Shown here piece by piece: positions 1 to 12,600 of a stretch of DNA of 64,000 bases. Position 1 is the stretch's first letter. Each line of letters starts with the position of its first letter. Position numbers and translations under genes: made by a program. The DNA is from Hemibagrus wyckioides (taxonomy: Eukaryota > Chordata > Actinopteri > Siluriformes > Bagridae). The stretch lies in contig NC_080718.1 of the NCBI RefSeq assembly GCF_019097595.1, positions 12,866,657 through 12,930,656 on the forward strand, in the 5' to 3' direction. A model generated the notes under the pieces. The model ran no database searches and had not been told where the DNA came from. It worked only from the letters and a program-made list of their open reading frames with translations.

Positions 1-194
1 AAAATCGAACCCTGAAGGTAAACAAGCCCCCTGATTTTGGATTTTAAACATGATAATGTAAATACAGAGACTGTCAAAATGGGAATTTAACCACAGGATA
101 AGAATCTTAACCAGATATGAATTCCTGACTCCAACAGGAAAACACTTAAATATGAAGTCCTCAGGCTAGTCAGTGATGTGGTGTATCAGTTTAC

Positions 195-2353
<2,159 letters not shown>

Positions 2354-2418
2354 TCTTCACCACGACACCACATTCTTCACCATGACGCCAGCGCTGCAGG
2401 CCTCCTGACACCAGTCCT
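2354..2418 (-). promoter_or_regulatory. itgb1bp1: ITGB1BP1 5' leader part of first coding exon, with in-frame uORF
   Basis: A TTTAG acceptor puts the start of the first coding exon near 2418. Between it and the main ATG (2353-2351) is an upstream ATG at 2383-2381 opening an 8-codon uORF (MVKNVVSW) that ends in TGA at 2359-2357. The uORF is in frame with the main start and separated from it by one codon. The stretch looks like a local tandem duplication, since TGGTGAAGAATG occurs twice. Both ATGs have a purine at -3. An effect on translation is inferred, not shown. Confidence 0.6.
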
Positions 2419-3094
2419 CTAAACACAATCCAAGCAATGCTTGGAAAAGGAGTAAAGAAGAAAGCAGATCGTTAATCAGTCTGCCTTTGTACATAAACAG
2501 TGGAGAGTTCTGCTGTCTCTATGCTGGTACAGACACTCAGCTGACATTAAGGCATCGATTTCTGGATCTATTTCTAGCTGAGAATTTTTTGCAAAAGATT
2601 TCCAAAAAAATGAAGAATAACTAGAGGACAATTAACAAAGATTTGCATTAAAAGTCTTATAGTCTCAGTTCTACACATACAAGGCAAGTCAGTAATTTTG
2701 GTGTATCTAATAAAGAAGCACTATACAGTATTTTAAGAATCCCAACAATGCTGCTGTGCTGAAACATTTGTCACATCACCACACACACACACCCACACAG
2801 CCATATCTGTGTCTCTTCTGTACTAAGAATAGACCACTACCCAAATTACTGTTTGGAGTTCTCATCACCTGAAAATCACTCACTGCTGCTAAGGATGGCC
2901 TCTCACACACAGCCTTAACATCACCATGACATTACTGTGGATGGCACCACAGAGAATCCATCAACATGGCTTTAGCTGTTCATGTAGATGTCCTCGGATA
3001 GTCTTAGGACTGCATTTGCTAACAAGTCTCCATGTTTGATATGATACACTTTAAGTTAAAACCAAAATTATGCTTATAGTCAGAATTTGCTCAT

Positions 3095-3642
3095 ACACTG
3101 ATCAGGCATAACATTATGACCACCTGCCTAATATTGTGTTGGTCTCCCTTTTGTTGCCAAAACACAACAAACTACAATGCACTGTGTATTCTGACACCTT
3201 TCCATCAGAACCAGTATTAACGTCTACAGCAATTTGAGCAACAGTAGCTGGTCTGTTGGATCGGATCACACGGGCCAGCCTTCACTCCCCACGTGCATCA
3301 ATGAGCCTTGGTCGCCCATGACCCTGTCACCGGTTCACCACTGTTCCTTCCTTGGACCACTTTTTGATAGATACTGACCACTGCAGACCAGGAACACCCC
3401 ACAAGAGCTGCAGTTTTGGAGATGCTCTGATCCAGTCGTCTAGCCATCACAATCTGATCCTTGTCAAACTCGCACAAATCCTTACCCTTGTCCATTCCTG
3501 CTTCTAACACACCAACTTTGAGGACAAAATGTTCACTTGCTGTCTAATATATCCCACGCGCTAACAGGTGCCATGATGAGGAGATCATCAGTGCTATTCA
3601 CTTCACCTGTCACTGGTCATAATGTTATGCCTGATTGGTATA
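3095..3642 (-). mobile_element. Deleted Tc1-like element, family 1
   Basis: Both termini present: ACTGATCAGGCATAACATTA and GTCATAATGTTATGCCTGAT. The minus strand (3510-3298) encodes a transposase helix-turn-helix head ([20 protein letters not shown], then [17 protein letters not shown]). The catalytic part is deleted. It lies in ITGB1BP1 intron 1. Confidence 0.85.
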
Positions 3643-4292
3643 AGTTCCTGCTTAAACAGTTGCACTCTTGGATCAATAATACACAGTTATTAGAAGAGGA
3701 ATGATTTCGAATCACACTCTCACAGTGTCACTTAAATGAAGATAAGTTCCCTTTTGAGTCTGCTTCCACTCAAGGTTGCTTCCTCATAACGTTTCAGGAA
3801 GTTTTCCCTTCCCATCTTCGCCTCTGGCTTTCTCATTGGAAAAAAAAATATATATAAATATAAATATGGCATTTCTGTAAACACTGCAAAAAATATTGCA
3901 TCTTAGCAAGCGATATCTTGGATCTAGTCAAATGTAGGTACCATTTCTTATCATAAAAATTATAATAAAGAAAATCTAAGACTACTAAGCCTATTTCTAG
4001 AAATATTTCACTATTTTTGGCAGATAATTTGTTTCTTTTTTAGAAATGAATAATTGAGCAAATAAATGAACAATCAGCCAATAGAATTCGAAAATTTAAA
4101 TCTTGCTAAAATCAGAAGTCATTCTTGTGTAGTGAAGCTTCTTTATGGCCATTGCTACAAATAAAACTGAATTGATCTGAAATAATGTCGGGTCAGCAGC
4201 AGTCCTTTTACATGTAAGAAGGATGTGGCTCTAGTCAGGAACTGTTCACCTACAAATGACAGTTTATCAGACACTACAGCAAGTGAGTGTTG

Positions 4293-4434
4293 GTATCAGG
4301 TAGCGTAGACACTTCACAGCTCCGGGGTTCAATCCTGAGCTCAGGTTTCTGTCTATGTGGCATTTCTGTGTGTGTTCTCCAAGACTCTATGTCTGGTTTA
4401 CTCCAGGGTTCTTTGTTTAAGTTTACTGGCTATG

Positions 4435-4468
<34 letters not shown>

Positions 4469-4572
4469 TGTGTGTGTGTGTGGTGCCCTGCAAAGAACTG
4501 GCTTCCCACAACAAGTGTGTGTTCCCTTCACACTCCCAGGACATGGCTCCAGGATCCACTGTGGATCAAAGT
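4293..4572 (+). mobile_element. tRNA-headed SINE in ITGB1BP1 intron 1
   Basis: GGTAGCGTAGACACTTCACA with a B-box-like GGGGTTCAATCC, then the common fish core ending GGTGCCCTGCAAAGAACTGG and CTCCAGGATCCACTGTGGAT. A (GA)n-(GT)n microsatellite (4438-4482) expanded in the middle. Diverged. Confidence 0.65.
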
Positions 4573-5179
4573 AACTACAGATAACTTTACTGTAACATGA
4601 ATCTCGTTTTCCTTTGGGGTCAAAAACAAACCAGTTCTCATTTTATTCATATATAACCGAAAGCCAGTTGTCCATGCACACCCCCATCCACCCCTGCAGT
4701 CCCTCACAGCGGCTCGGCGGTGTGATTGTTGTTGTTGTTGTTGTTGTTGATGTGCGGTCCCTGGACTCTAACCTACACACAGCTCATGGATCAAGTGCTG
4801 ATAAAGAGCATTAATGTTACTGTAACTGTGAGACAAACCGAAACCTCAACAGCGGCACGTGCTTGTTTCGAGGCTCACGCACCCACACCCTTCTTGATCG
4901 TATAGTAAACTTCGAGCTTCTAACCGGCGCGCGCGCTCTCTTGGGATTATACAGTGCGCGCGAGCGTTAAAAAAATCTCCCGTCGTGGCTTTCTCATTAA
5001 TGAAATTACCGTGGAAGTAACGGAAGCTCGTTGCTAGGAGAACCCCTTTGCCCCACCCACACACACACACATATATACACACTCTACCGCCGACTTTTAT
5101 TATTCTTTTAAAGAAAGTGGACTTTTTTTTAAGAAACACACGCGGACCGGGGTCGGTGTAATGGCGTCGTGGGTCTCAC

Positions 5180-5400
5180 CTCTGCTCTGGACTTGGGGTG
5201 GGTCAGTGTAAAATCGTACCGAGGCGATGACCATCAAAAAAAAAAAAAGAAAAAGCACCGCGTCTCCGGCTCTCTCTCTGTGTTTTGGCGAGCCTTAGCG
5301 TTGACACTTCACTTCCTTTGCGACTCCACCCAGCTGCGCTTAAAGGGGCCGCAGTGCGCGAGCCTAACTTTTTACACTACAGCTCGATAGCGTGATGGAT
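5180..5400 (-). promoter_or_regulatory. itgb1bp1: Probable ITGB1BP1 non-coding first exon and promoter
   Basis: Minus-strand CAGAG|GTGAGA at 5180/5179 is a good splice donor lying in CpG-containing DNA, as expected for the 5' UTR exon of a gene whose first coding exon starts with an acceptor. The transcription start would lie near 5350-5400, about 0.7 kb from the IAH1 start codon on the other strand, which makes this a divergent promoter region. No TATA box was recognised. The donor is seen directly; the exon and its upper limit are inferred. Confidence 0.45.
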
Positions 5401-5733
5401 TTGTGATCAAGGTGAAAAGCAACCAAGCTTCAAACTTCAGTGCAACTTAATGACAGGAAATAAGAGGTAATAATCAACGTTATTAACATGCATGGAAATA
5501 CAAAAACATGGAGTTCAGCTAATAAGGAGGACTCAATCTTTTAACTTGAATGCAAATACACGCGTATGAAAAGGAAATCTGCAGAGCTTACATGAAAGCT
5601 TGCTTAGTAATGATCAAGATTAGTATTAAAGCCTGCTGTAAAAAAGAAAGAGATCATTTTTTAATGAAAATATCACTATAGACAAAAGCTTGGACAGAAA
5701 AATAGGACAGTACTTCACACCCAGACACAGCGT

Positions 5734-5853
<120 letters not shown>

Positions 5854-6097
5854 GTATTCAGACTATCCTAATATGTTTCCATGACTAAATTTTGAAATAG
5901 ATGATGAAAGATGAAAGATCAGTACTAGAAACCACCGAGTTATTTAGGCCAAGTGAATAAAGAAACAACACTGCTGCTGGAGATGTCCAAAGCTCCGTTA
6001 GGGGGCGCAGGTGAGAAAGTCCTGCCCTGAACCACCGGCGGCTTGAAACAGGGAAGAAGACTTTAAAAAACATACCCAAGTACTTTCATTTAGTACA

Positions 6098-9000
6098 ATG
6101 TCGAAAATAAAGAGTATTGTCTGGCCTCAGGTAGTTCTGTTTGGAGACTCCATCACACAGGTAGGATCGGATCAGATTCACACACAGACAGGTGCACAGA
6201 CTTCCTCCATTCACACACACTTCGTGTCTTTCAGTTTGCTTTCCAAGCGAAAGGATGGGGCTCTGATATCGCCAACAGGCTCGCGAGGTGAGTTTACTTC
6301 TTTATAATCTTCATTATAAAGAGTAGGGAAATTTACAGGTGGAGGCCGTTGATGCTTTCTCCCCTACTCATCTTTTCACTAGTTTTGCATTTGGCTAGGG
6401 TCAGTGTCACTACTGGTAGCATGAGGAGATAACTGGACCCTACAGAGGTTGCACAGGCAGTCCGACTCCTCCAGCATGGCACATCAATACGTGCCATTGC
6501 CAGAAGGTTTGCTGTGTTTCCCAGGACAGTCTCAAGAGCATGGAGGAGATTGCAGGAGACAGGCAGTTACACTAGGAGAGCTGGACAGGGATGTAGAAGG
6601 TCTTTAACCCATCAGCAGAACCAGTATCTGCTCCTTTGTGCAAGGAGGAACAGGATGAGCTCTGCCACAGCCCTACAAACTGACCTCCAGCAGGCCACTG
6701 GTGTGATTAGTACTGGCCCTGACTGACTCACCCGAGTTAAATGAACCGATTCTGCATATTAACTCGTGATTCATGAGTCCGAGGTCTAAATTAACCCGAT
6801 TCTTATTTGCCCTATGGCTGCATCGACTGATTCGGCTGATTCTTACCTGACTCGCGGAGCCGGTTCATCGACTGATTCAACTGATTCTTAGCTGACTCGC
6901 GGAGCCGATTCATCGACTGATTCAGCTGATTCTTAGCTGACTCGCGGAGCCGGTGCATCGACTGATTCAGCTGATTCTTAGCTGATTCTTAGCTGACTCG
7001 CGGAGCCGGTTCATCGACTGATTCAGCTGATTCTTAGCTGACTCGCGGAGCCGGTGCATCGACTGATTCAGATGATTCTTAGCTGATTCTTAGCTGACTC
7101 GCGGAGCCGGTTCATCGACTGATTCAGCTGAGACTCTTACGTTTAGTAGTCCACGGTCAGCGTGAAGTAGACCTACTGATCATGAGTCAGACTTGAGTTT
7201 CAGCACATTGTAGACTACGTGATGATTTATCCAGTAATACTGTAAAGTAATATACCATCCAGTAATAATTTAATTTAATTAATCAGTCATAATGTACGAG
7301 TCTGTAGTCTACAGTTTTCAGATACATACTGAATTCACTGAAGTCAAATATGTTATAAACAAGCAGTTGTATAGGCCAATACTATCGTGGTTAGCCACCA
7401 TGATTAGAGTAGGTTCAAGAAACGAGGGCTATAAAAGAATCACTGACTCAAAAGAAATCACAGACTCGATTCATTTCTGTAAGTGACTCGACGAAACCCG
7501 AGTCTTTAAAAAGAATTGTTTTTACCACCACTGGTGTGAATGTCTTTGACCAAACAATAAGAAACAGACTTCATGAGGGTGGCCTGACGGCCCAACGTCC
7601 TCTAGACAACAGAATTGGCAAGTCTGCCACTGGCGCCCTGTGTTTTTCACAGATGAGAGCAGGTTCACCCTGGGCACATGTGACAGACGTGAAAGGGTCT
7701 GGAGAAGCCGTGGAGAACATTACGCTGCCTGTAACATCGTTCAGCATGACCGGTTTGGTGGTGGGTCAGTGATGGTCTGGGGAGGCATATCCATGGAGGG
7801 ACACACAGACCTCTACCAGTTAGAGAATGGCACCCTGACTGTCATTAGGTATCGGGATGAAATCCTTGGACCCATTGTCAGATCCAACGCTGGTGCAGTG
7901 GGTCCTGGGTTCCTCCTGGTGCTTGACAATACCTGGCCTCATATGGCGAGAGTATGCAGACAGTTCCTGGAGGATGAAGGAATTGATACCAGTGAATGGC
8001 ACCTGTGCTTGCCTGGGACATTATGTTTCAGTCCATCCAACACCGCCAGGTTGCACCTCAGACTGTCCAGGAACTCAGTGATGCCCTGGTCCAGATCTGG
8101 GAGGACACCATCCGTCGTCTCATTAAGAGCATGCCCCAACATTGTCAGGTATGCATGCAAGCACGTGGGTGCCATACAAACTACTGAGTACCATTTTGAG
8201 TTGCTGAAATGAAATTTCAGCAAATGGACTCAGGTTGATTATTTTCATGTCCATCAATGTGACATCCTTTCATTCCTAACACATTACTCAGTCCATATCA
8301 GATATCCAGCATGATATTTTCCCCACTGAAATGAAAAGTTAATTTTTTTGAGCTGTGTATAGGTATGTAAGCAGGAAAAATTTGAGCGAGTTTGACAAAG
8401 GGCCAGATTGTGATGGCTAGATGACTGGATCAGAGCATTTCCAAAACTGCAGCTCTTGTGGGGTGTTCCCGGCCTGCAGTGGTCAGTATCTGTCAAAAGT
8501 GGCTCAAGGAAGGAGCAGTGGTGAACCGGTGACAGGGTCATGGGCGGCCAAGGCTCACTGATTCATGTGGGAGAGCAAAGGCCAACAGACGAGCTACTGC
8601 TGCTCAAATTGCTGAAGAAGTTAATGCTGGTTCTGATAGAAAGGTGTCAGAATACACAGTGCATCACAGTTTGTTGCGTATGGGGCTGCATACCAGTCAG
8701 CGTGCCCATGCTGACCCCTGTGCACCGCCCAAAAGCACCAACAATGGGAGCAACTTACAGGACTTATCTACTGCTAACATCTTGGTGCCAGATAACACAG
8801 CACACCTTCAAGGATCAGGGATAGTGGAGTCCATGAAAAGGGAAGACCAACACAATATTAGGCAGGTGGTCATAATGTTATGCCTGATCGATATATATTA
8901 TATTATATTATTATATATATTCTGTGTAGAGTTATTTTACAGTTAAATAGTTCTTTGGTTAAAAAAATAGTTTGAAAAGTCTTCCTCTATGTGTCCGATC

Positions 9001-9880
9001 GCTCTGCTGTACTGTATCTGTTATATTGTTTTGTCAGAAAGTGTGACGTGGTGAACAGAGGTTTATCTGGATATAACACTCGATGGGCTAAGCTGGTTCT
9101 TCCCCGGATCATCCCGGATCATGGTGCTTCTCATCCTTCCATCGCAGCAGTGACCGTGTTCTTCGGCGCCAATGACGCAGCCCTGGAAGGTTTAGCTTCC
9201 AACATTTAATTACATTAACTCTCACTCAGTTAACTTTATTTGTGTTTACTACTACTATTGGACGTTTTCTATTTTTCACTTAGATAAGGACCCACAGCAG
9301 CATGTTCCCTGTGAGGAATACTCGGAGAATCTGAAGGACATAGTGAAATATCTGGCCTCAGCTGGCGTGCCTAAGGACAAAGTCATATTCATCACTCCTC
9401 CACCAATTCAAGAGAAGCTCTGGGAAAAAGAGTGCATATTAAAAGGTCAGTCACCATTTTATTTATTTATTTGATAGTTTCTTTGCATTTTAAGATGAAG
9501 CATATCAATTTTGCCCCATGTTCTCCAGGATTCTCCCTGAACCGTCTGAACTCTGTGGCTGGTCAGTATGCTCAGGTTTGTGTCCAGACGGCAGGACAGT
9601 GTGGTGTGGATGTGATCAACCTCTGGTCTCTCATGCAAAAAGATGGAGAGGTGCTAGACACACACACACACACACCCCTATGATTACACTTACACTTACC
9701 AATTCAATTAACAAAAATACAAGCTGTATGAATACATGTATTAAGGGCTTCACAGTATATTTGTAAAGTGTTACAGTATTAGCAGTCACAAAGTTCATCT
9801 TTGTGTCTTGGTCAGCAGAGGACAAACCCAGGCTTTAACCAGCTTCAGAATATGTAAAAAAAAGTTCTCGCTCCCACATA

Positions 9881-9925
<45 letters not shown>

Positions 9926-10416
9926 ACACACTGTCTCTCTCTCGCTCTCTCTCCCTCTCTCTCACTCCCCCCTCCCTCTCTCGCTCTCTGTCTCTCTCTC
10001 TCTTTCTCTCTGTCTTCATTTCAGAAATGAAGCTATTGTTACACTAAAAGTATTTACTTATCACGTTAAACAAAATAGATATATATATTAAAAAAAAAGT
10101 GCAAGAGTTTAATGTAGTAGTGCAGTGGAGTGTAAACATTGTAGATATAAGCAGCTGGTGTGAGTTATTAAAGTAGCAGTGCAGTCTATACGTCAACAGC
10201 AGTATAACTATGATAAACCTTATCTTATTCCTTTTCCTTCAGGACTTCTCAGTGTACCTGTCAGACGGCTTGCATCTCTCCGAGAAGGGCAACCAGTTTG
10301 TAGCCGAGCACGTGTGGAGATTATTGGAGAGCAAAGTAGCTGATTTGCCCTTCATCCTGCCGTACTGGGCTGATGTAGACTGCAAGAACCCTGAGAACAG
10401 CCTGCTGTGTGATTAG
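6098..10416 (+). CDS. iah1: Isoamyl acetate-hydrolysing esterase 1 homologue
   Basis: SGNH/GDSL-family hydrolase. The yeast homologue cleaves isoamyl acetate; the vertebrate substrate is not settled. Coding exons: 6098-6160, 6235-6287, 9038-9189, 9284-9445, 9529-9650 and 10243-10416, giving 241 residues (human 248). All junctions keep frame; the exon 3 donor (GTTTAG) is weak. Seen motifs: LFGDSITQ with nucleophile Ser18 in exon 1, FFGAND around residues 80-85 (oxyanion Asn84), and DGLHL with Asp192 and His195 in exon 6, so the catalytic residues are complete. There is no signal peptide or membrane segment. The ATG is the only in-frame start before the conserved [10 protein letters not shown]. 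Intron 2 (6288-9037) is almost entirely transposon. The gene is head-to-head with ITGB1BP1 and tail-to-tail with ADAM17. Confidence 0.95.
6707..7527. mobile_element. Insert inside the Tc1 transposase, flanked by a 12-bp direct repeat
   Basis: The 12-mer CCACTGGTGTGA stands at 6695-6706 and again at 7528-7539. Removing one copy plus the intervening 821 bp restores the normal run of Tc1 transposase codons, so this is an insertion with a target duplication or an equivalent repeat-mediated event. The insert is rich in GACTCG, GACTCA and GATTC words, holds the 45-bp minisatellite, and shows no open frame or obvious terminal inverted repeats. I do not recognise its family. Confidence 0.65.
6827..7133. 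repeat. 45/56-bp minisatellite
   Basis: Six full units and a partial seventh, starting at 6827, 6872, 6917, 6962, 7018, 7063 and 7119. The basic unit is 45 bp and contains TGACTCGCGGAGCCGG. Units 4 and 6 are 56 bp because an 11-bp block (GATTCTTAGCT) is doubled in them. Units 3 and 5 share a GGTGCATC variant and units 4 and 6 share GGTTCATC, so the last copies form a two-unit higher-order repeat. The array is CpG-containing in an otherwise AT-rich intron. Confidence 0.9.
8359..8893 (+). mobile_element. Deleted Tc1-like element, family 1 (plus orientation)
   Basis: Directly abuts the previous Tc1 copy. It carries the transposase N-terminal codons (remnant of [19 protein letters not shown] sequence in broken frames), then jumps to the 3' part, and ends at the family terminus CATAATGTTATGCCTGATCG at about 8871-8890. 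The left terminal repeat is missing. Confidence 0.75.
9886..10010. repeat. (CT)n-rich tract in IAH1 intron 5
   Basis: A perfect (CT)n core at about 9887-9925 is followed by imperfect CT/CG runs to about 10010. It lies about 230 bp upstream of the last IAH1 exon. The Ser/Leu-rich and Arg/Glu-rich open frames on the two strands are repeat artefacts. Confidence 0.9.
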
Positions 10417-10700
10417 AGTCAGAAACCACCGAATCTCTGATCTGATCTGACTGGTTTTACTGTAAATGGTTCCATCTTTTAGGTCTTTTTCAGTCTGATT
10501 TGCACTTGTATTTAAGGGAGGGATGAGATATAAGAACCGGGTGCTCAAGCAAGTGTGTTCACGTCATGCTGGAATTACAAGCCGGCGGTTCAGAGGTTCT
10601 GCTGTTAGCTTTTTAAATCTCCCTGGACTCATTTTGAATAGTTTCTAAAGCTAACACAAACTCACACTATTATTTGTCAATAAATAATAGAAATGTATAG
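10417..10700 (+). terminator. iah1: IAH1 3' UTR and poly(A) signal
   Basis: After the TAG at 10414-10416 the 3' UTR runs to an AATAAA at 10679-10684, the first canonical signal, predicting a UTR of roughly 280-290 bases. The signal sits inside the loop of a 16-bp perfect inverted repeat (10564-10579 and 10743-10758). Confidence 0.6.
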
Positions 10701-10758
10701 AGTTCACTATTGCTTTTATATTCCTATTAATGACCCAATGACTGTAATTCCAGCATGA
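10564..10758. repeat. Inverted repeat around the IAH1 poly(A) signal, MITE-like
   Basis: TCATGCTGGAATTACA at 10564-10579 is the perfect reverse complement of 10743-10758. The 195-bp unit has no open frame and includes AATAAA. It could be a small inverted-repeat transposon, or a chance or structural palindrome. Target duplications are not clear. Confidence 0.5.
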
Positions 10759-10999
10759 ATCTATGTGAATATACAATAATGTGTAAATAGCAATATTAGA
10801 TAATTGAGGCATTATTCGGAACACAGAACACGTAAATGCAGGAAATGCTCTAAACCTGAGACTTGAAGTCAGTGTTTAATCTGTAATGACAGGTTTTCTT
10901 CATATTCTCAATTATTCATTTCTCGTTGCACTGATACACAGTGATTGATGTGATTTTGATTAAACAGGTTTCTATCCAGTGTGTTTGCAGTCACGTTCA

Positions 11000-12600
11000 G
11001 TACAAGGGTGTAGTGGTCGAGTTTATTATTGTGTAAGTAAATACAATGTAGGTATATAAAGATATATACATCTAGAAGTGAACATTTAAACACCACGGAA
11101 AGTATTCCATGGGTTTATGGCACAGTAAATTTATATTTCATGGCCTATCACTAAGCCATAATTGATAACACTTAAGTAACAATTAGAGTGGTATTGAGTG
11201 TAGCATTTCATACATAACAAAATGGATATAAAATACATCAAGAGAAAGGCAAAATCTAGAGATGATAACCGAAAAATGCACAGCACAGCAAACATGTTCC
11301 AAAAGTCAGTGTCAAGAGTAAAATGACATTCACATCCATAGTGCTTTAATCATAAAGCCATAATGTTATCTGTTCTCTGAATCATTATGGACCACACACA
11401 CACACACACAGAGGAGTCCACAGACACTAAGACCTAAACAACACCTGAAGTACACACAGTGCCTGGACATAAAACACACGTCGCCTGATATGTTTGTGTC
11501 TGTGCGTTTAAATTAGAATTCAGTGTATTTATATTTCATTGACTCTTCCAGTTAAAATTTCCAGGCAGTTTATGAAATAGAAAATCTTAAGCATGGTAGC
11601 TTGAAGTGCTACAGCAGAGCAGAGACAGGAATGGCAAGAGTGTTAAGAGTAACTTTTTCTTGTTGATTCATAATCAAATCACCGTTTCGAGCAGAAGTTA
11701 GTAGAAGTAGTGGTCACAACGCACTGGTGGCTTTCCTGCAGCAATTCTACACCTGAAATATCACGCCTTTAGACAGGAGCAGACTGAATTTCAGCACAGG
11801 TCTGCCGCTAATGAATATTTTAAAGGAAAAGATTCTAACATGCATTTTTAAGGCTGAACTTTACTCAAAAATACGGAGTAATCACATCCAAAAGCAAGGA
11901 AGAATACTTCCAAGTAAAGAATCCATACACACTGCAGGCATTTCAGTGACTAGTAAAACTATTCCAGCTTTTTCTGCGTTTAATTTCTAATGGGGTTCGG
12001 CAGAAGATCTACAAGGCACTTTTTTATGTATTATTCATTAACATCATATCTATAATTTAAAGGTGCAGTTTGTAATGCTTAAAAGTACAGTCTAATGCAT
12101 GTTCACAAGCCCAAGCAACAGATCAGGCTAGTTTGCTCAATTCAGGTTTCTGATTACATATTTTCTGGCCCTGAAATGAACCCTGTCCCACAACAAAAAG
12201 GAGTGCTGCTCAGCACAGCTGCTTATTCCTAAAAGGCAAGCCATAAATTTTAATGCATGGGGTGGGATCAGATAAAAAGAGAACTGTGTTTATTAGCACA
12301 ATCAACAAATGGCACCTTTAATATCCAGGCATGTAGACTGCAGCCTCAGGCATTTATACATTACTTTTCTGCTCTTCTATTTAAAAAATACAATTATAAT
12401 TTACACACAAATTTCAACAACTAACCAAAAATACTCATCAGTTAGCACAAAACACCTGCACTAGAGTATACTGAGTTTGGATTGTCTCCAAACGGATTCT
12501 TTACAAAGGCTCATTTGTTTGTTGTGTACCAAAGTGCATACTTGTGACAGATTGTGTGTGTGTGTGTGTAAATTGTGTGAATTGACCAGTCACGCGTCTC
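11000..12600 (-). other. adam17: ADAM17 3' UTR, with probable poly(A) signal at 11022-11027
   Basis: About 1.6 kb after the ADAM17 stop has no other gene. The minus strand has AATAAA at 11027-11022, a reasonable terminal signal, which leaves about 300 bp to the IAH1 end on the other strand. The UTR includes a MITE-like element (12057-12321) and short CA runs. The extent is inferred from the signal only. Confidence 0.45.
12057..12321. mobile_element. MITE-like element with TTAA ends, in ADAM17 3' UTR
   Basis: Left end TTAAAGGTGCAGTTTG (12057-12072); the right end at 12306-12321, read in reverse complement, is TTAAAGGTGCCATTTG. The two match at 14 of 16 positions. The element is about 265 bp, non-coding, and bounded by TTAA on both sides. 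TTAA is the piggyBac-type target, but a TA target with palindromic ends is equally possible. Confidence 0.6.

Larger units (their letters stand above)
2422..5179 (-). other. itgb1bp1: ITGB1BP1 first intron
   Basis: No coding exon is seen in this 2.8-kb stretch. It holds a deleted Tc1-like element (3095-3642), a tRNA-headed SINE (4293-4572) with GA and GT microsatellites inside it, and a short GTT run near 4727-4750. The part from 4840 to 5160 is GC-richer and has several CpGs (around 4925-4965), consistent with the flank of a promoter island. Confidence 0.5.
6338..8358 (+). mobile_element. Tc1-like transposon with interrupted transposase, in IAH1 intron 2
   Basis: A sense-oriented Tc1/mariner copy. 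The N-terminal transposase part lies at about 6410-6706, with the HTH-type region around [16 protein letters not shown] codons. The catalytic part resumes at 7528 ([15 protein letters not shown]) and continues through [11 protein letters not shown], the [13 protein letters not shown] block and VLDNTWPH. Short deletions and frame changes break it, for example at about 7607 and 8000. A non-coding tail runs on to about 8358. The matching left terminus is not seen, so the element looks 5'-truncated. An 821-bp foreign segment splits the gene at 6707-7527. Confidence 0.8.

Noticed and set aside
1..194. Last ITGB1BP1 exon in the left edge
   Set aside because: No minus-strand acceptor followed by the conserved C-terminal codons was found, so it is taken to lie outside the window.
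7640..8212. Intact, active Tc1 transposase
   Set aside because: The frame is interrupted by the 821-bp insert, internal deletions and stops; it is a fossil.
9795..10047. Arg/Glu- and Ser/Leu-rich frames
   Set aside because: The two strands of a CT microsatellite.
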